This document shows positions 1 to 9,502 of a stretch of DNA of 64,000 bases, one piece after another. Numbering within the stretch: the first letter of the stretch is position 1; each line of letters begins with the position of its first letter. The DNA is from Clostridiales bacterium (lineage in GTDB: Bacteria > Bacillota > Clostridia > Christensenellales > Aristaeellaceae). The notes under the pieces were generated by a model. The model ran no database searches. It was not told where the DNA came from and saw nothing but the letters and a program-made list of their open reading frames with translations. The translations under genes were made by a program, and so were the position numbers. The stretch is from positions 62,001 to 126,000 of the forward strand of contig SVGY01000001.1 of the NCBI GenBank assembly GCA_015056145.1, read 5' to 3'.

Positions 1-1
1 T

Positions 2-694
2 ATTTCCGACATTGGTTCCGCACCCAAACCCATGCGCCCCGGCGCAAGCGGCAGCGATGTTGTAAAGCTGCAGCAGGCCCTGGAGTGCCTGGGATACTAT
101 GACGGCGTTATTGACGGCGACTACGGCGAAGGCACCACCAAAGCCGTAAAGGCATTCCAGCGCAAGCGGGGCATGAAGGTGGATGGTATCGCCGGCTCTG
201 GAACCATCCGGGTTCTTTTCGGTTCTTCCGGCTCCAAATCCTCTTCGGGCTCTTCTTCCGGCAGCAAAACCACCTCCACCAAGTACAAAACCGAGGTGAA
301 GGATTGGTACGCCGATGATGTATCAAGGCTGATCCCCAAAAACGCCGTATTTACCGTAAAGGATGTATACACAGGCAGAACCTTCAAGGTGCGCCGCTGG
401 GCAGGTTCCAATCACATCGACGCAGAGCCCCTTACCGCCTCCGACAGCGCAACCATGAAAAAAGTTTATGGCGGCTCCTGGAGCTGGCGGCGCAGGCCCA
501 TCCTGATCCAGTATAACGGCCATGTTTACGCCGCTTCCATGAACGGCATGCCCCACGGAGACGATACCATCAGCGGCAACAATTTCAACGGTCACTTCTG
601 TATCCACTTCAAAAACAGCAAGACCCATGGCACCAAAAAGGTGGACAAGGATCACCAGAATGCCGTAAATATCGCCAGCAAATACAGCTGGTAA
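2..694 (+). CDS. Peptidoglycan-binding domain protein with YkuD-like C-terminal module (5' partial)
   Basis: The reading frame is open to the left edge of the window, so the N-terminus is missing; the ATG at 32 lies inside the first domain. The first 65 or so visible residues form a PG_binding_1 repeat (RPGASGSDVVKLQQAL, AVKAFQRKRGMKVDG). A Ser/Lys/Thr-rich linker follows, then a domain of about 130 residues ending in NGHFCIHFKNSKTHG. That motif resembles the HGCIR motif of L,D-transpeptidases but has HFCIH, so catalysis is only an inference. Likely an exported cell-wall or spore-wall protein. Next gene trmO begins 24 bp downstream. Confidence 0.8.
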   Translation: MSDIGSAPKPMRPGASGSDVVKLQQALECLGYYDGVIDGDYGEGTTKAVKAFQRKRGMKVDGIAGSGTIRVLFGSSGSKSSSGSSSGSKTTSTKYKTEVKDWYADDVSRLIPKNAVFTVKDVYTGRTFKVRRWAGSNHIDAEPLTASDSATMKKVYGGSWSWRRRPILIQYNGHVYAASMNGMPHGDDTISGNNFNGHFCIHFKNSKTHGTKKVDKDHQNAVNIASKYSW

Positions 695-718
695 AACAAA
701 AAGGGAGGAACGCAGCCC

Positions 719-1408
719 ATGGAGGATAAGCTCACTTTGTCGCCCATTGCTCATATGGAAAGCGATTTTCCCACCAAGTTCGGCATTCCCCGCCAGAGCG
801 GAATTGCACACCTTGCCTCCCGCATTGTTTTTGAAAAGGAGTACCGACAGCCGGAAGCTTTCCGTGGGCTTGAAAACTACAGCCATCTGTGGATCATCTG
901 GGGTTTTTCAGAGGTAAAGCGGGAGCGCTGGTCCGCCACGGTACGCCCCCCCAGGCTTGGCGGCAACGTGCGCATGGGCGTTTTTGCCACCCGTTCCCCC
1001 TTTCGGCCCAATCCCCTGGGGCTATCCTCGGTAAAGCTGATTTCCATCCAGCAGGATGAAAAGAACGGTGTATCCCTTGTGGTGGAAGGGGCTGACCTGA
1101 TGGACGGAACGCCCATCTACGATATCAAGCCTTACATTCCCTACACAGACAGCCACCCCGAAGCTGTAGGAGGCTTTGCGGACGGCGTTCGCAAGGACCG
1201 GCTTAAGGTGGAGATACCTGATGAGCTTCTTGCCCTCGTGCCAGGAGATAAACAGGATGCCTTGCTTTCCATCCTGCGCCACGACCCCAGGCCTCATTAC
1301 CAGAACGATCCGGAGCGCCTGTACGGCTTCTTCTTTGCCGGTATGGAGATCAAATTCCGGGTGGAGGCAGATGTGCTGAAGGTCGTATCCATAGAATTCC
1401 CGGCCTGA
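719..1408 (+). CDS. trmO: tRNA (N6-threonylcarbamoyladenosine(37)-N6)-methyltransferase TrmO
   Basis: TsaA/TrmO-family protein of 229 residues. The family uses SAM to methylate t6A37 in ANN-decoding tRNAs, forming m6t6A. Family blocks visible are GVFATRSPFRPNPLGLS and DLMDGTPIYDIKPYIPYTDS, followed by the usual C-terminal extension (RHDPRPHYQNDPERLYGFFF). The start is supported by GGGAGG at 703-708. A strong hairpin terminator follows at 1451-1482. Family assignment is firm; activity is inferred from the family. Confidence 0.93.
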   Translation: MEDKLTLSPIAHMESDFPTKFGIPRQSGIAHLASRIVFEKEYRQPEAFRGLENYSHLWIIWGFSEVKRERWSATVRPPRLGGNVRMGVFATRSPFRPNPLGLSSVKLISIQQDEKNGVSLVVEGADLMDGTPIYDIKPYIPYTDSHPEAVGGFADGVRKDRLKVEIPDELLALVPGDKQDALLSILRHDPRPHYQNDPERLYGFFFAGMEIKFRVEADVLKVVSIEFPA

Positions 1409-1450
1409 CATCTGTACCCGCCGACAGAGCCGGGCTGACCAGCACACAGA

Positions 1451-1482
1451 AACTGCGCCGATGTTCTTTGGCGCAGTTTTTT
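1451..1482 (+). terminator. Rho-independent terminator after trmO
   Basis: 9-bp stem AACTGCGCC (1451-1459) / GGCGCAGTT (1470-1478) followed by a run of T. Confidence 0.85.
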
Positions 1483-1545
1483 GTTTCCGAAAAATTACAG
1501 AAATACTATGCGATACACGCTATAAAGTACGGAGGATAAAACACT

Positions 1546-2259
1546 ATGCTGAAAAAAGCTTTATTTCATATCGCCAAACGACCCTTTATGGGAAAGGTTG
1601 CGGGCGCTGCGTTCCGGTATTTCAGCTGGCTGATTCCCGTAAAGAAAGCATACAGCAGCAGGAAAACCCTTGCGTTTTATCATCCTCAGCCCTGCTACCA
1701 AAACCATATCGTTCTCTCGCCCAGGAGAGCCATCCGTAACCTGCAGCAACTGGCGTCGGACAGGTTCAACACCTATTTTCCTGACCTTTGGATGGCAGTG
1801 GAGGAAATCAGCAGGAAATATCCTGAATACAGCAAAGCATTTTCCCTCGTGGCCAACGGCGGAAGAAAACAGGAAGTACAGCAGGTTCATTTTCACATGT
1901 TCACAGACTGCGAAATGGTGGACGTTTCTTGCCACAGTACGGAAACCGGAAATGAGCTTTTCCGAAATGAATCCATCCGCATTTTGAAGTGCCCGGATCG
2001 GGAATCTCATTATGTGATACTTCCTGTCGTTTCTTCGGAGGTACACCGTCAAGCCGATTTCTGTGTATATCTGAAATCGGTTTTACAAAGCATTGATCTG
2101 CTGAATTCAGAATCCGGCATCGTATCAGGGGGATATTCGCTTATATACCAGCATTGCAGCCAATCCAGCGAAAATGGCTTTCCTGTTTTTCATATTGTCT
2201 CGGAGAAGAAAGCAACAGAGAAACGCCCTCGGAAGCAAACGGCAAAGATGATCTTCTGA
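1546..2259 (+). CDS. HIT-like protein, tandem degenerate histidine-triad domains
   Basis: 237-residue protein preceded by GGAGG at 1531-1535. Residues about 42-120 look like a HIT domain: HIVLSPRRAIRNLQQLA, then VANGGRKQEVQQVHFHMF. In the triad pattern H-x-H-x-H the first His is Gln (Q113), while H115, the usual nucleophile position, and H117 remain. The C-terminal half seems to be a second HIT fold, with GGYSLIYQHCSQ and GFPVFHIVSEKK, where only the last His (H216) survives. Substrate unknown; a nucleotide hydrolase or transferase is possible. Flanked by the trmO terminator and the uxu operon, so probably monocistronic. Confidence 0.6.
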   Translation: MLKKALFHIAKRPFMGKVAGAAFRYFSWLIPVKKAYSSRKTLAFYHPQPCYQNHIVLSPRRAIRNLQQLASDRFNTYFPDLWMAVEEISRKYPEYSKAFSLVANGGRKQEVQQVHFHMFTDCEMVDVSCHSTETGNELFRNESIRILKCPDRESHYVILPVVSSEVHRQADFCVYLKSVLQSIDLLNSESGIVSGGYSLIYQHCSQSSENGFPVFHIVSEKKATEKRPRKQTAKMIF

Positions 2260-2410
2260 CACCCTTTTCATCAGAGTAAATAGCGCTCAAAAATATAGAC
2301 ATTTTGCACAAAAACCATATCAAATTTTCTACTAAAATACCAGTTGGTTTCTCCGGGGGAACAGGCTATTATGAAGGCAGAAAAAATAAGCCTGAGGAGG
2401 CGTCATCCCC

Positions 2411-3484
2411 ATGAAAATGACTTTTCGTTGGTATGGTGAAAACAGTGATTCCGTTACCCTGAAGCAGATCCGTCAGATTCCCGGCATGAGCGGCGTTATG
2501 GGCTTTCTGGACTACAAGGCAGCCGGCGAAGTGTGGGAGGAAGAAGAGATCAAACGCTATATCGATCAGGTGCATGCAGCGGGCCTGGAATGCGAAGTGA
2601 TCGAAAGCGTTAACGTCCATGAAGACATCAAGATGGGCCTTCCTACCCGGGATGAGTACATCGAAAACTATTGCATCACCATCCGTAATCTGGCCAAATA
2701 TGGCGTGAAGGTGATCATCTACAACTTCATGCCCGTGTTCGACTGGCTGCGTACCGATCTTGCCAGGGTCATCCCGGAGGACGGTTCCAACAGCCTGTAT
2801 TTTGACGAGCAGGATCTGGGCACCATGGGCCCCATGGATATCGTGCGCAAAACCGCTGAAAGCAGCAAGGGCTTCTCTCTGCCCGGCTGGGAGCCTGAAC
2901 GGCTTGCGGAACTGGAAACCACGCTGAAGCGTTACGAATCCATCACCCCGGACATGCTGCGTGAAAACTATCGCTACTTCCTCAGCAAAGTCATTCCCGT
3001 ATGCGAGGAATGCGGTGTGCGTATGGGTTGCCATCCCGATGATCCGGCCTGGCCCATCTTCGGTCTGCCCCGCATTGCCCACTCTCAGGAAGACTTTGAC
3101 AAGATCGTGGCCCTCTACGACTCCCCCGCCAACGGCATCTGTCTTTGCACCGGTTCCCTTGGCTCCGAACCCAACAACAACATTCCCAAAATCATCCGCC
3201 ATTTTGGTTCCATGAACCGCATCGCCAGCCTGCACGTCCGCAATGTGAAGCACCTGGGCTACCGCAAGTTCCGGGAGGCTCCCCATCTGTCCCGGGAAGG
3301 CGACCTGGACATGTACGCCATCATGAAGGCTATCTACGATACCTGCCCCGACACCTACATTCGCCCCGACCACGGACGCATGATCTGGGACGAGGAAGGC
3401 CGTCCCGGTTACGGCCTGTACGACCGTGCCCTGGGTGCAACCTATCTCAACGGCCTGTGGGAAGCCATCGAAAAGAACGGCTGA
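2411..3484 (+). CDS. uxuA: Mannonate dehydratase UxuA
   Basis: 357 residues, the normal length for UxuA. It dehydrates D-mannonate to 2-keto-3-deoxy-D-gluconate in glucuronate catabolism. Characteristic blocks are [17 protein letters not shown] at the N-terminus, [20 protein letters not shown] and [20 protein letters not shown], which carry the His and Cys residues of the metal site. A GAGGAGG ribosome-binding site lies just upstream. It is the first gene of uxuA-uxuB-gntR, with 21 bp to uxuB. Confidence 0.97.
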   Translation: MKMTFRWYGENSDSVTLKQIRQIPGMSGVMGFLDYKAAGEVWEEEEIKRYIDQVHAAGLECEVIESVNVHEDIKMGLPTRDEYIENYCITIRNLAKYGVKVIIYNFMPVFDWLRTDLARVIPEDGSNSLYFDEQDLGTMGPMDIVRKTAESSKGFSLPGWEPERLAELETTLKRYESITPDMLRENYRYFLSKVIPVCEECGVRMGCHPDDPAWPIFGLPRIAHSQEDFDKIVALYDSPANGICLCTGSLGSEPNNNIPKIIRHFGSMNRIASLHVRNVKHLGYRKFREAPHLSREGDLDMYAIMKAIYDTCPDTYIRPDHGRMIWDEEGRPGYGLYDRALGATYLNGLWEAIEKNG

Positions 3485-3505
3485 CCGCTTGAAAGGAGCA
3501 TCATC

Positions 3506-5116
3506 ATGAAACTGAATCTTGCTGCCCTCAAGGACAAAGCCTTCTTTGAAAAGGCAAATGTCCGCCTGCCTCAGTTCGATGTGGAAGCCATGCGCAGTGA
3601 AACCATGGAAAGCCCTGTCTGGGTACATTTTGGCGCAGGCAACATCTTCCGTGGCTTCATTGCCCGCCTGCAGCAAACCTTGCTGGAAAACGGCCAGGCA
3701 AAGAGCGGGATCATTGCCGCCGAAACCTTCGATTACGACGTGATCGACAAAATGTACAGTCCTTATGACAGCCTGTCCCTGCTGGTAACTTTGCTGCCGG
3801 ACGGTTCTACCCGCCGGGAAATCATCGCCAGCATTGCCTGTGGCCTGAGAGCGGACAGCAGCGATGAAGCGGAGCTTGCCAAACTGAAGAAAGTTTTTGC
3901 AAATCCTTCCCTGCAGATGGTCAGCTTCACCATCACAGAAAAAGGATATGCCCTGCGCAATATGCAAAGCCAGCTTCTGCCGGTGGTTGAGGCCGATCTG
4001 AACGAAGGCCCTGCCAAAGCCCGCCATGCCATGAGCCTGCTTACCGCCCTGATGCTGCACCGTTTCAACAGCGGCGCCTTCCCCATTGCGCTGGTAAGCA
4101 TGGACAACTGCAGCCACAACGGCGAAAAACTGCGTTCCTCCATGCTGGAGGTCGCAGAAGGCTGGCAGAAAAATGGCTTTGTTTCCGCCGAATTTGTAGA
4201 ATACCTGTCCAACGAAAGCCGTGTGGCCTTCCCCTGGAGCATGATCGACAAGATCACTCCCCGCCCCGATGCCTCCATCGCTGCCGCCCTGAAGGCCGAT
4301 GGCTTTGAGGAAATGGATGCTGTTGTTACCGGCAAAAACACCTACATTGCTCCCTTTGTTAACGCCGAAGGCCCTGAATATCTGGTGGTGGAGGATCGCT
4401 TCCCCAATGGCCGTCCTGCGCTGGAAAAAGCCGGTGTATACATGACCGACCGGGATACCGTCAACAACACCGAACGCATGAAGGTGACTACCTGCCTCAA
4501 TCCTCTGCACACCGCTCTGGCTGTTACCGGCTGCCTGCTTGGCCACAAAACCATCGCCGGCGAAATGAAGGACGAGGATCTGGTAAAGCTGGTTCACCGT
4601 ATCGGCTACGACGAAGGCATGCCCGTGGTGGTGCATCCCGGCATCATTGACCCTGCCGGTTTCCTGGAGGAGGTCATTACCCAGCGTCTCCCCAACCCCT
4701 ACATTCCCGATATGCCTCAGCGCATTGCCACCGATACCAGCCAGAAGGTCGCCATCCGTTTTGGCGAGACCATCAAGAGCTACATGGCCTCCGACCATCT
4801 CAACCCCGCCGATTTGCAGGGCATCCCGCTGGCTATTGCCGCATGGCTGCGCTATCTGCTGGGCGTTGACGATGATCTTCAGCCCATGGAGATCAGCTCC
4901 GACCCCATGCTTCCTGCCCTGAAGGCAGCCCTCGAAGGCATTGAAGCCGGCAAACCGGAAACCTGCAAGGATCAGCTGATTCCCATTCTGCAAAACGCCG
5001 CCATCTTCGGCTGTGATCTTGTGAAAGCGGGACTGGCTGACAAAGTGACCGATTTCTTCCAGCAGATGCTGGCAGGCCCCGGCGCAGTGCGTCAGACCCT
5101 TCACCACTATGCCTGA
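3506..5116 (+). CDS. uxuB: D-mannonate oxidoreductase (fructuronate reductase) UxuB
   Basis: 536-residue member of the polyol-specific long-chain dehydrogenase (mannitol dehydrogenase) family. It interconverts D-fructuronate and D-mannonate with NADH, the step before UxuA. The Rossmann start VHFGAGNIFRGF is at about residues 40-51, and the catalytic block KVTTCLNPLHTALAV contains the family's K-x4-N-x2-H signature. RBS GAAAGGAG. Context next to uxuA picks mannonate over mannitol or altronate, but a tagaturonate/altronate specificity cannot be excluded by sequence alone. The 3' end overlaps gntR by 8 bp. Confidence 0.93.
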   Translation: MKLNLAALKDKAFFEKANVRLPQFDVEAMRSETMESPVWVHFGAGNIFRGFIARLQQTLLENGQAKSGIIAAETFDYDVIDKMYSPYDSLSLLVTLLPDGSTRREIIASIACGLRADSSDEAELAKLKKVFANPSLQMVSFTITEKGYALRNMQSQLLPVVEADLNEGPAKARHAMSLLTALMLHRFNSGAFPIALVSMDNCSHNGEKLRSSMLEVAEGWQKNGFVSAEFVEYLSNESRVAFPWSMIDKITPRPDASIAAALKADGFEEMDAVVTGKNTYIAPFVNAEGPEYLVVEDRFPNGRPALEKAGVYMTDRDTVNNTERMKVTTCLNPLHTALAVTGCLLGHKTIAGEMKDEDLVKLVHRIGYDEGMPVVVHPGIIDPAGFLEEVITQRLPNPYIPDMPQRIATDTSQKVAIRFGETIKSYMASDHLNPADLQGIPLAIAAWLRYLLGVDDDLQPMEISSDPMLPALKAALEGIEAGKPETCKDQLIPILQNAAIFGCDLVKAGLADKVTDFFQQMLAGPGAVRQTLHHYA

Positions 5117-5807
5117 TCAGCTGCCCACCCTGCAGCCCCTTGCCCAGAAAGAAGGCGAAAGCCTGCGAGATTATGCTCTGCGGGTTCTTAGGCACAACAT
5201 TATTTCCCTGTTCATGGAGCCGGGCAAAATGTACAGCGAAAAGGAGCTTGCCGAAGCGTTGAGCCTTTCCCGCACGCCGCTCAGGGAAGCCATCCGACAG
5301 CTGTCGTCCACAGGAATTCTGGAAATCTACCCCCAGAAGGGCACCATGGTTTCGCTGGTGGATTACGATCTTGTTGAGGAAGCCCGCTTTATCCGGGAAG
5401 CCTTGGAATGCGCCGTGGTCAAACTGCTGTGCCGGAAAATCAGCCCGATGCAGCTTCAGGATCTGCGGGCAAATATAGAGCGCCAGAAACGCTGCCTGGA
5501 AATGGAAAACCTGCCCGGTCTCATGGGGCTTGACCTGCGTTTTCATGAAATGCTCTACCGTTTTGCAGACAAAATGCAATGTTATGAATACGTCACCAGC
5601 ATGACCATCCACATGGACAGGGTGCGCAACATGGCTCTGAGGGCCGTAAAAACGCCATCCTTTGTTACCCAGCACGAAACACTGGTGGATGCCCTGGAAG
5701 CAGGCGATGAAAACAAAGCATTGGAAATCATGCGCAGGCATGTATCCCTCTACCTGGTGGACAGAGAGGCGCTGATGCAAACGTATCCGGAATATGTGAA
5801 AAAATAA
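5109..5807 (+). CDS. GntR-family (FadR subgroup) regulator of the uxu operon
   Basis: 232 residues. An N-terminal winged helix (YSEKELAEALSLSRTPLREAIRQLSSTGILEIYPQKG, about 40-75) is followed by an all-helical FCD ligand domain (EEARFIREALECAVV, DLRFHEMLYRFADK, HMDRVRNMALRAV, HETLVDALEAGDENKALEIMRRHV). It overlaps uxuB by 8 bp and so is probably translationally coupled. Proteins of this type next to uxuAB usually repress uronate genes and are released by a uronate such as fructuronate; that ligand is inferred. Confidence 0.9.
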   Translation: MPDQLPTLQPLAQKEGESLRDYALRVLRHNIISLFMEPGKMYSEKELAEALSLSRTPLREAIRQLSSTGILEIYPQKGTMVSLVDYDLVEEARFIREALECAVVKLLCRKISPMQLQDLRANIERQKRCLEMENLPGLMGLDLRFHEMLYRFADKMQCYEYVTSMTIHMDRVRNMALRAVKTPSFVTQHETLVDALEAGDENKALEIMRRHVSLYLVDREALMQTYPEYVKK

Positions 5808-5816
5808 TCCTTCTGC

Positions 5817-5847
5817 TGCCGTCATCTGGTCGTGGCGGCAGTTTTTT
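5817..5847. terminator. Terminator between gntR and yunB
   Basis: Stem CTGCCGTCA (5817-5825) / TGGCGGCAG (5833-5841) with TTTTTT on the plus side. On the minus side the sequence after the stem reaches a T-run, so it may serve both convergent genes. Confidence 0.75.
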
Positions 5848-6493
5848 ATGGGATCAATTCCAGCATCTCCGTTTGGTCGCTGACATCCACAAAGCTTTCC
5901 GGAACAAGGCCTACAATAATGTTTTCTGCAACCGGCAGGCTGCCCACCACCTCCACCGTCTGGGAACCCGTAGGCAGGATAATACGCACGGTGGAACGCA
6001 GCGTAAGAAAAACCTGATGCAAGGTCTGATTGATGCCTGCTGATTCGAGCGTGCTGGAAAAGGTTGCACTGACGGCTCCGATGGGCACGATGGCCACCTG
6101 TACCCGTGGTCCGACGCCTGCCAGAAACCTGATGCCCAGCGCCGATCCCAATGGCAAGGATACGGTCTGGTTTTCTATGCTGTTCAGCTTTTCCTCTGCA
6201 ATGAGGGCTGTGCGTGTTGCCAGACGGCTCATGAGTATGCCATTGGAGCGCAGCGAGGTTACATGGCCTTCCCCGTCAACGGTAATCTGAATCAGATCAT
6301 TATAGTCAATGCCCTCTTCCATGATCTGCATTACCGATTCATTGATGGCTCCCAGCGCCATGGAATAGGCTCTCGCATGGGCCATGTCCCCCATCATCCT
6401 GCTCAGATTCTGAGAAAAAACAATCAACATAATCAAAAAAAGCAGCAATAGCAAAACAATCAAACGAAATCTGCGTTTGCCTTTTTCTGACAC
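5846..6493 (-). CDS. yunB: Sporulation protein YunB
   Basis: 215 residues with one N-terminal membrane anchor (about 10-28, LIVLLLLLFLIMLIVFS) and an extracytoplasmic remainder containing the YunB blocks INESVMQIMEEGIDYNDLI, VSLPLGSALGIRFLAGVGPRV and NQTLHQVFLTLRSTVRIILP. In Bacillus the homologue is a mother-cell sporulation gene needed for proper spore formation. The start codon is GTG, preceded by GGGAGGTGG. Its presence argues that the organism, or its recent ancestors, makes endospores. Confidence 0.9.
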   Translation of the reverse strand: MSEKGKRRFRLIVLLLLLFLIMLIVFSQNLSRMMGDMAHARAYSMALGAINESVMQIMEEGIDYNDLIQITVDGEGHVTSLRSNGILMSRLATRTALIAEEKLNSIENQTVSLPLGSALGIRFLAGVGPRVQVAIVPIGAVSATFSSTLESAGINQTLHQVFLTLRSTVRIILPTGSQTVEVVGSLPVAENIIVGLVPESFVDVSDQTEMLELIP

Positions 6494-6576
6494 ACTGCAC
6501 CACCTCCCCTGGAAAGCTATGCTCTTTGGGCTGAATCAATCCCTGTTTTTCCCGGGGAAGATGTTACAATGGCGTA

Positions 6577-6605
6577 TAGCAATCGTTTTGCGGGTATGGT
6601 ATAAT
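6577..6605 (+). promoter_or_regulatory. Extended -10 promoter of the class A PBP gene
   Basis: TGGTATAAT (6597-6605) is a perfect extended -10; the -35 position (about 6577-6582) is weak, as expected for extended -10 promoters. Confidence 0.65.
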
Positions 6606-6640
6606 AATATCTGTCTACTGTCCGAAAGGGAGGTGCCGCC

Positions 6641-9400
6641 TTGAAACGCAGAAATGAGCCTGAGTATGAAGAGCAGGATTTTTCCTACACGGAAAATCCC
6701 TCTTATCAGATACCCGATGAAAACGACGAGGATTTTTTGCCTGAAAAACGAAGAACCATTTTCAAACCCCGTCTTAAAAAGCCTAATTTTGTTCTTTCCA
6801 TCCTGGTCAACGCTTTCCGGCTGATCCTTATTCTGATCGTGCTGGGTGGACTGGTACTGGCGGGATGTGTGTTCGGTATTGCCAAGGGATATATGGAAAC
6901 AGCGCCTACCCTCGATTTGGCTTTGCTCAGCGAACAGGACAAAACCTCTTTCCTCTACGACAGCCAGGGCACCGTCATCACCGACTACAAGGGTACGGAA
7001 AACCGGGTTATGGTCAATATTTCTGCCATGCCGGATCAGCTGTGCAATGCTTTTGTGGCCGTGGAGGACGCACGCTTTTATACCCATAATGGTATTGATA
7101 TCAAGCGAATCATCGGTTCCTTCGTAACCAACTTCATGACGGGCTCCCAGCAGGGTGGCTCCACCATTACCCAGCAGCTGATCAAAAACACCATCCTCAG
7201 CAGCGAGCAAAGCTACAAGCGCAAAATTCAGGAAGCATACCTTGCGCTTCAGTTGGAAACCCGCTATACCAAGTCCCAGATTCTGGAATGCTATCTTAAC
7301 ACCATCTACCTTGGCGAAAACTATTATGGCGTTCAGGTGGCTGCGCAGGGGTATTTCGGCAAGGATCTGAGCCAGCTCACGCTCCGTGAATGCGCCATGC
7401 TGGCAGGGCTTACCTCCAACCCCTACTACTACAACCCACGCAGAAACTTTTTCCTGCGCCAGTCCGACACAACCGACTACACCAAAGTTACCAACGATCG
7501 CACTGACTATGTACTGCGCTGCATGTACGAAAATCAGTTCATTACCCTGGCGGAATATGAGGCTGCACTGGATCCCTCCACGGCTCATGTGCTGCAGACT
7601 TCCTCCACCGAGGGCGAAGGCATGTACCCCTACGCCCATTATGTGGAATACGCCGTGAAAGATATCGTGGACTGCTTCTTGAAGCTGCGTGGTCTGGAAA
7701 ACACCAGCGAAAACCGGGCCAAGATGGAAAATGAGCTGCGCACCGGCGGCTATCGTGTCACCCTGGCCATTGACCCGGAAATCCAGGAAATCGTGGAAAG
7801 CACCATCGAGGGTTGGTCCAGTTGGCCTGCCCTGCGGGATCCCAGTGATAAGGTGTACCGCACCCGAAACAACGATGGCAGCTACGAAGAAATCCCTCAG
7901 CCCCAGTGTGCTGCCGTGGTACTGGACTACCGCAGCGGCGAGCTGAAGGCCATTGTGGGCAGCCGCTACCGTCCCACTGCCCGCAAGACCCTGAACCGTG
8001 CCACGGACATGAAAATGCCCATCGGTTCCACCATAAAGCCCATTGCTGTTTACGCCCCGGCCCTGGAATTGGGCGCTTCACCCGCAAGCGTTGTATACAA
8101 CATTCCTGTGCCCATTTCCGGATGGCGTGATGCCGACGGCAGGGACACCTGGCCCCGCAACAACGGCGGCGCCGGCTATGTGGGCCCGGAAACCTTCCGG
8201 GAAGGTTTGCGCCGCAGCCACAACGTGGCCGCCGCACAGGTTTTGCTGAATTATGTGGGAGTGGACCGTTCCGTGGATTTCCTCATGGCTATGGGTGTGG
8301 ACAGAAGCCATATCGATGCGACGCCCTACGGCCTCTCCCTTGGTTCCAGCGGCATTACCCCTCTGCAGCTTACAGTTGCCTACGGCGTGCTGGCCAATGG
8401 CGGCGTGTATCAGCAGCCCCTCTCTTTCCTGGGCATTTCGGACAGCGAAGGCAATGTGATTTATGATGCCCATGCAGAGCAGGAGCGCCGGCAGGTATTC
8501 CGTCCCTCCACCGCATGGATGACAGTCGATATGATGAAAACCGTTATCTCCAGCGGTTCTGGCACCAGCGCAAAAATCAGCGGCCAGATCGTCGCAGGCA
8601 AAACCGGTACAAACTCCGATCAGCGGGGCGTTACCTTTGCCGGCATGACAGGCTGGTATGTCTCTGCCATCTGGGTGGGTCACGATAATTATGAACCCCT
8701 CAGCTCCAAGAGCACCGGCAGCGGCTCTGCAGCCCCCATCTGGAAAGCCTATATGGAAAAAATCCACAGCGTCAAGGGCTTGGATAAGCGTGACATTATT
8801 GAAACCGACCCCAGTCAGCTGGGCCTTGTAAAGGTCACCACCTGCGCCGTCAGCGGTCAACTTGCCACCGAAGCCTGCTACAACGACGCCATGGGCCTGG
8901 GTGTTATCAACGATTACTGGTACGAACCCACGGTTCCAACCGTGTACTGCCAGATGCATCAGACCGCCGTCATCTGCCACGACTCCAATATGGTGGCAAC
9001 GGATAACTGCCCCTACAGCAGCGAAATGGGTGTAGTGGTCATTCCCAACGGTCATCCCCTCAGCGATTATGTGAGCCATCCTGAATACGGTCCAGTGATT
9101 GCATCCTATCTGGGCACCGTCAGCACCTACAGCTATTGCGGACTGCATCAGTACGGATATGTGCCTGAAATGCCGACGCCCCAACAGCCCGTTTCCGACA
9201 ACGCTCTGATTCCCGATGCCCAGACGCTGGTCGTTACAGCACGACAGTTTATGACTACGCTGGATCCTGCATCGGAGCATTATCAAAACCTTGCCTTCGC
9301 TATCAGCAACCTTGAAAGCCTGATATATTCAGAAAACCCGACCATCGAGGATATCGCCAACGCCATGGCTGCCGTTACTCAGGCTATGGCAGGATATTAA
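6641..9400 (+). CDS. Bifunctional class A penicillin-binding protein (PBP1-type)
   Basis: 919 residues starting at TTG with GGGAGGT 7 bp upstream. An acidic cytoplasmic tail (1-45) precedes a membrane anchor (about 50-82). A GT51 glycosyltransferase domain follows, with EDARFYTHNGID and QQGGSTITQQLIKN. The transpeptidase domain carries S463-T-I-K466, S526-H-N and K654-T-G. It polymerises lipid II into glycan strands and cross-links them outside the membrane. The Cys-containing C-terminal part (about 720-830; TCAVSGQLATEACYND, CQMHQTAVICHD) is typical of clostridial PBPs; the last 70 residues are low-complexity helix. Monocistronic, with its own promoter and terminator. Confidence 0.96.
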   Translation: MKRRNEPEYEEQDFSYTENPSYQIPDENDEDFLPEKRRTIFKPRLKKPNFVLSILVNAFRLILILIVLGGLVLAGCVFGIAKGYMETAPTLDLALLSEQDKTSFLYDSQGTVITDYKGTENRVMVNISAMPDQLCNAFVAVEDARFYTHNGIDIKRIIGSFVTNFMTGSQQGGSTITQQLIKNTILSSEQSYKRKIQEAYLALQLETRYTKSQILECYLNTIYLGENYYGVQVAAQGYFGKDLSQLTLRECAMLAGLTSNPYYYNPRRNFFLRQSDTTDYTKVTNDRTDYVLRCMYENQFITLAEYEAALDPSTAHVLQTSSTEGEGMYPYAHYVEYAVKDIVDCFLKLRGLENTSENRAKMENELRTGGYRVTLAIDPEIQEIVESTIEGWSSWPALRDPSDKVYRTRNNDGSYEEIPQPQCAAVVLDYRSGELKAIVGSRYRPTARKTLNRATDMKMPIGSTIKPIAVYAPALELGASPASVVYNIPVPISGWRDADGRDTWPRNNGGAGYVGPETFREGLRRSHNVAAAQVLLNYVGVDRSVDFLMAMGVDRSHIDATPYGLSLGSSGITPLQLTVAYGVLANGGVYQQPLSFLGISDSEGNVIYDAHAEQERRQVFRPSTAWMTVDMMKTVISSGSGTSAKISGQIVAGKTGTNSDQRGVTFAGMTGWYVSAIWVGHDNYEPLSSKSTGSGSAAPIWKAYMEKIHSVKGLDKRDIIETDPSQLGLVKVTTCAVSGQLATEACYNDAMGLGVINDYWYEPTVPTVYCQMHQTAVICHDSNMVATDNCPYSSEMGVVVIPNGHPLSDYVSHPEYGPVIASYLGTVSTYSYCGLHQYGYVPEMPTPQQPVSDNALIPDAQTLVVTARQFMTTLDPASEHYQNLAFAISNLESLIYSENPTIEDIANAMAAVTQAMAGY

Positions 9401-9410
9401 CACAACCCCG

Positions 9411-9446
9411 CAGGCGCCTGGCAACGATGTTGCAGGCGCCTGTTTT
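9411..9446 (+). terminator. Terminator after the PBP gene
   Basis: The 10-bp palindrome CAGGCGCCTG occurs twice (9411-9420 and 9433-9442), and a short GTTGC/GCAAC extension closes the loop; TTTT follows. Confidence 0.85.
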
Positions 9447-9502
9447 CACCTTCTTTTTTCGGCGGCATAGTATGGAGCATCATCTCTTCAGGAGGATGCA
9501 TT

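Noticed and set aside
2296-2338. Possible uxuA promoter (TTGCAC ... TAAAAT)
   Set aside because: Best spacing found is 23 bp, too long for sigma-A; no convincing alternative or GntR operator was seen in the 151-bp gap.
2369-5107. 912-codon open frame antisense to uxuA-uxuB
   Set aside because: No ribosome-binding site; composition is His/Gly/Val-rich as expected from reverse-complement reading; both sense genes are clear families.
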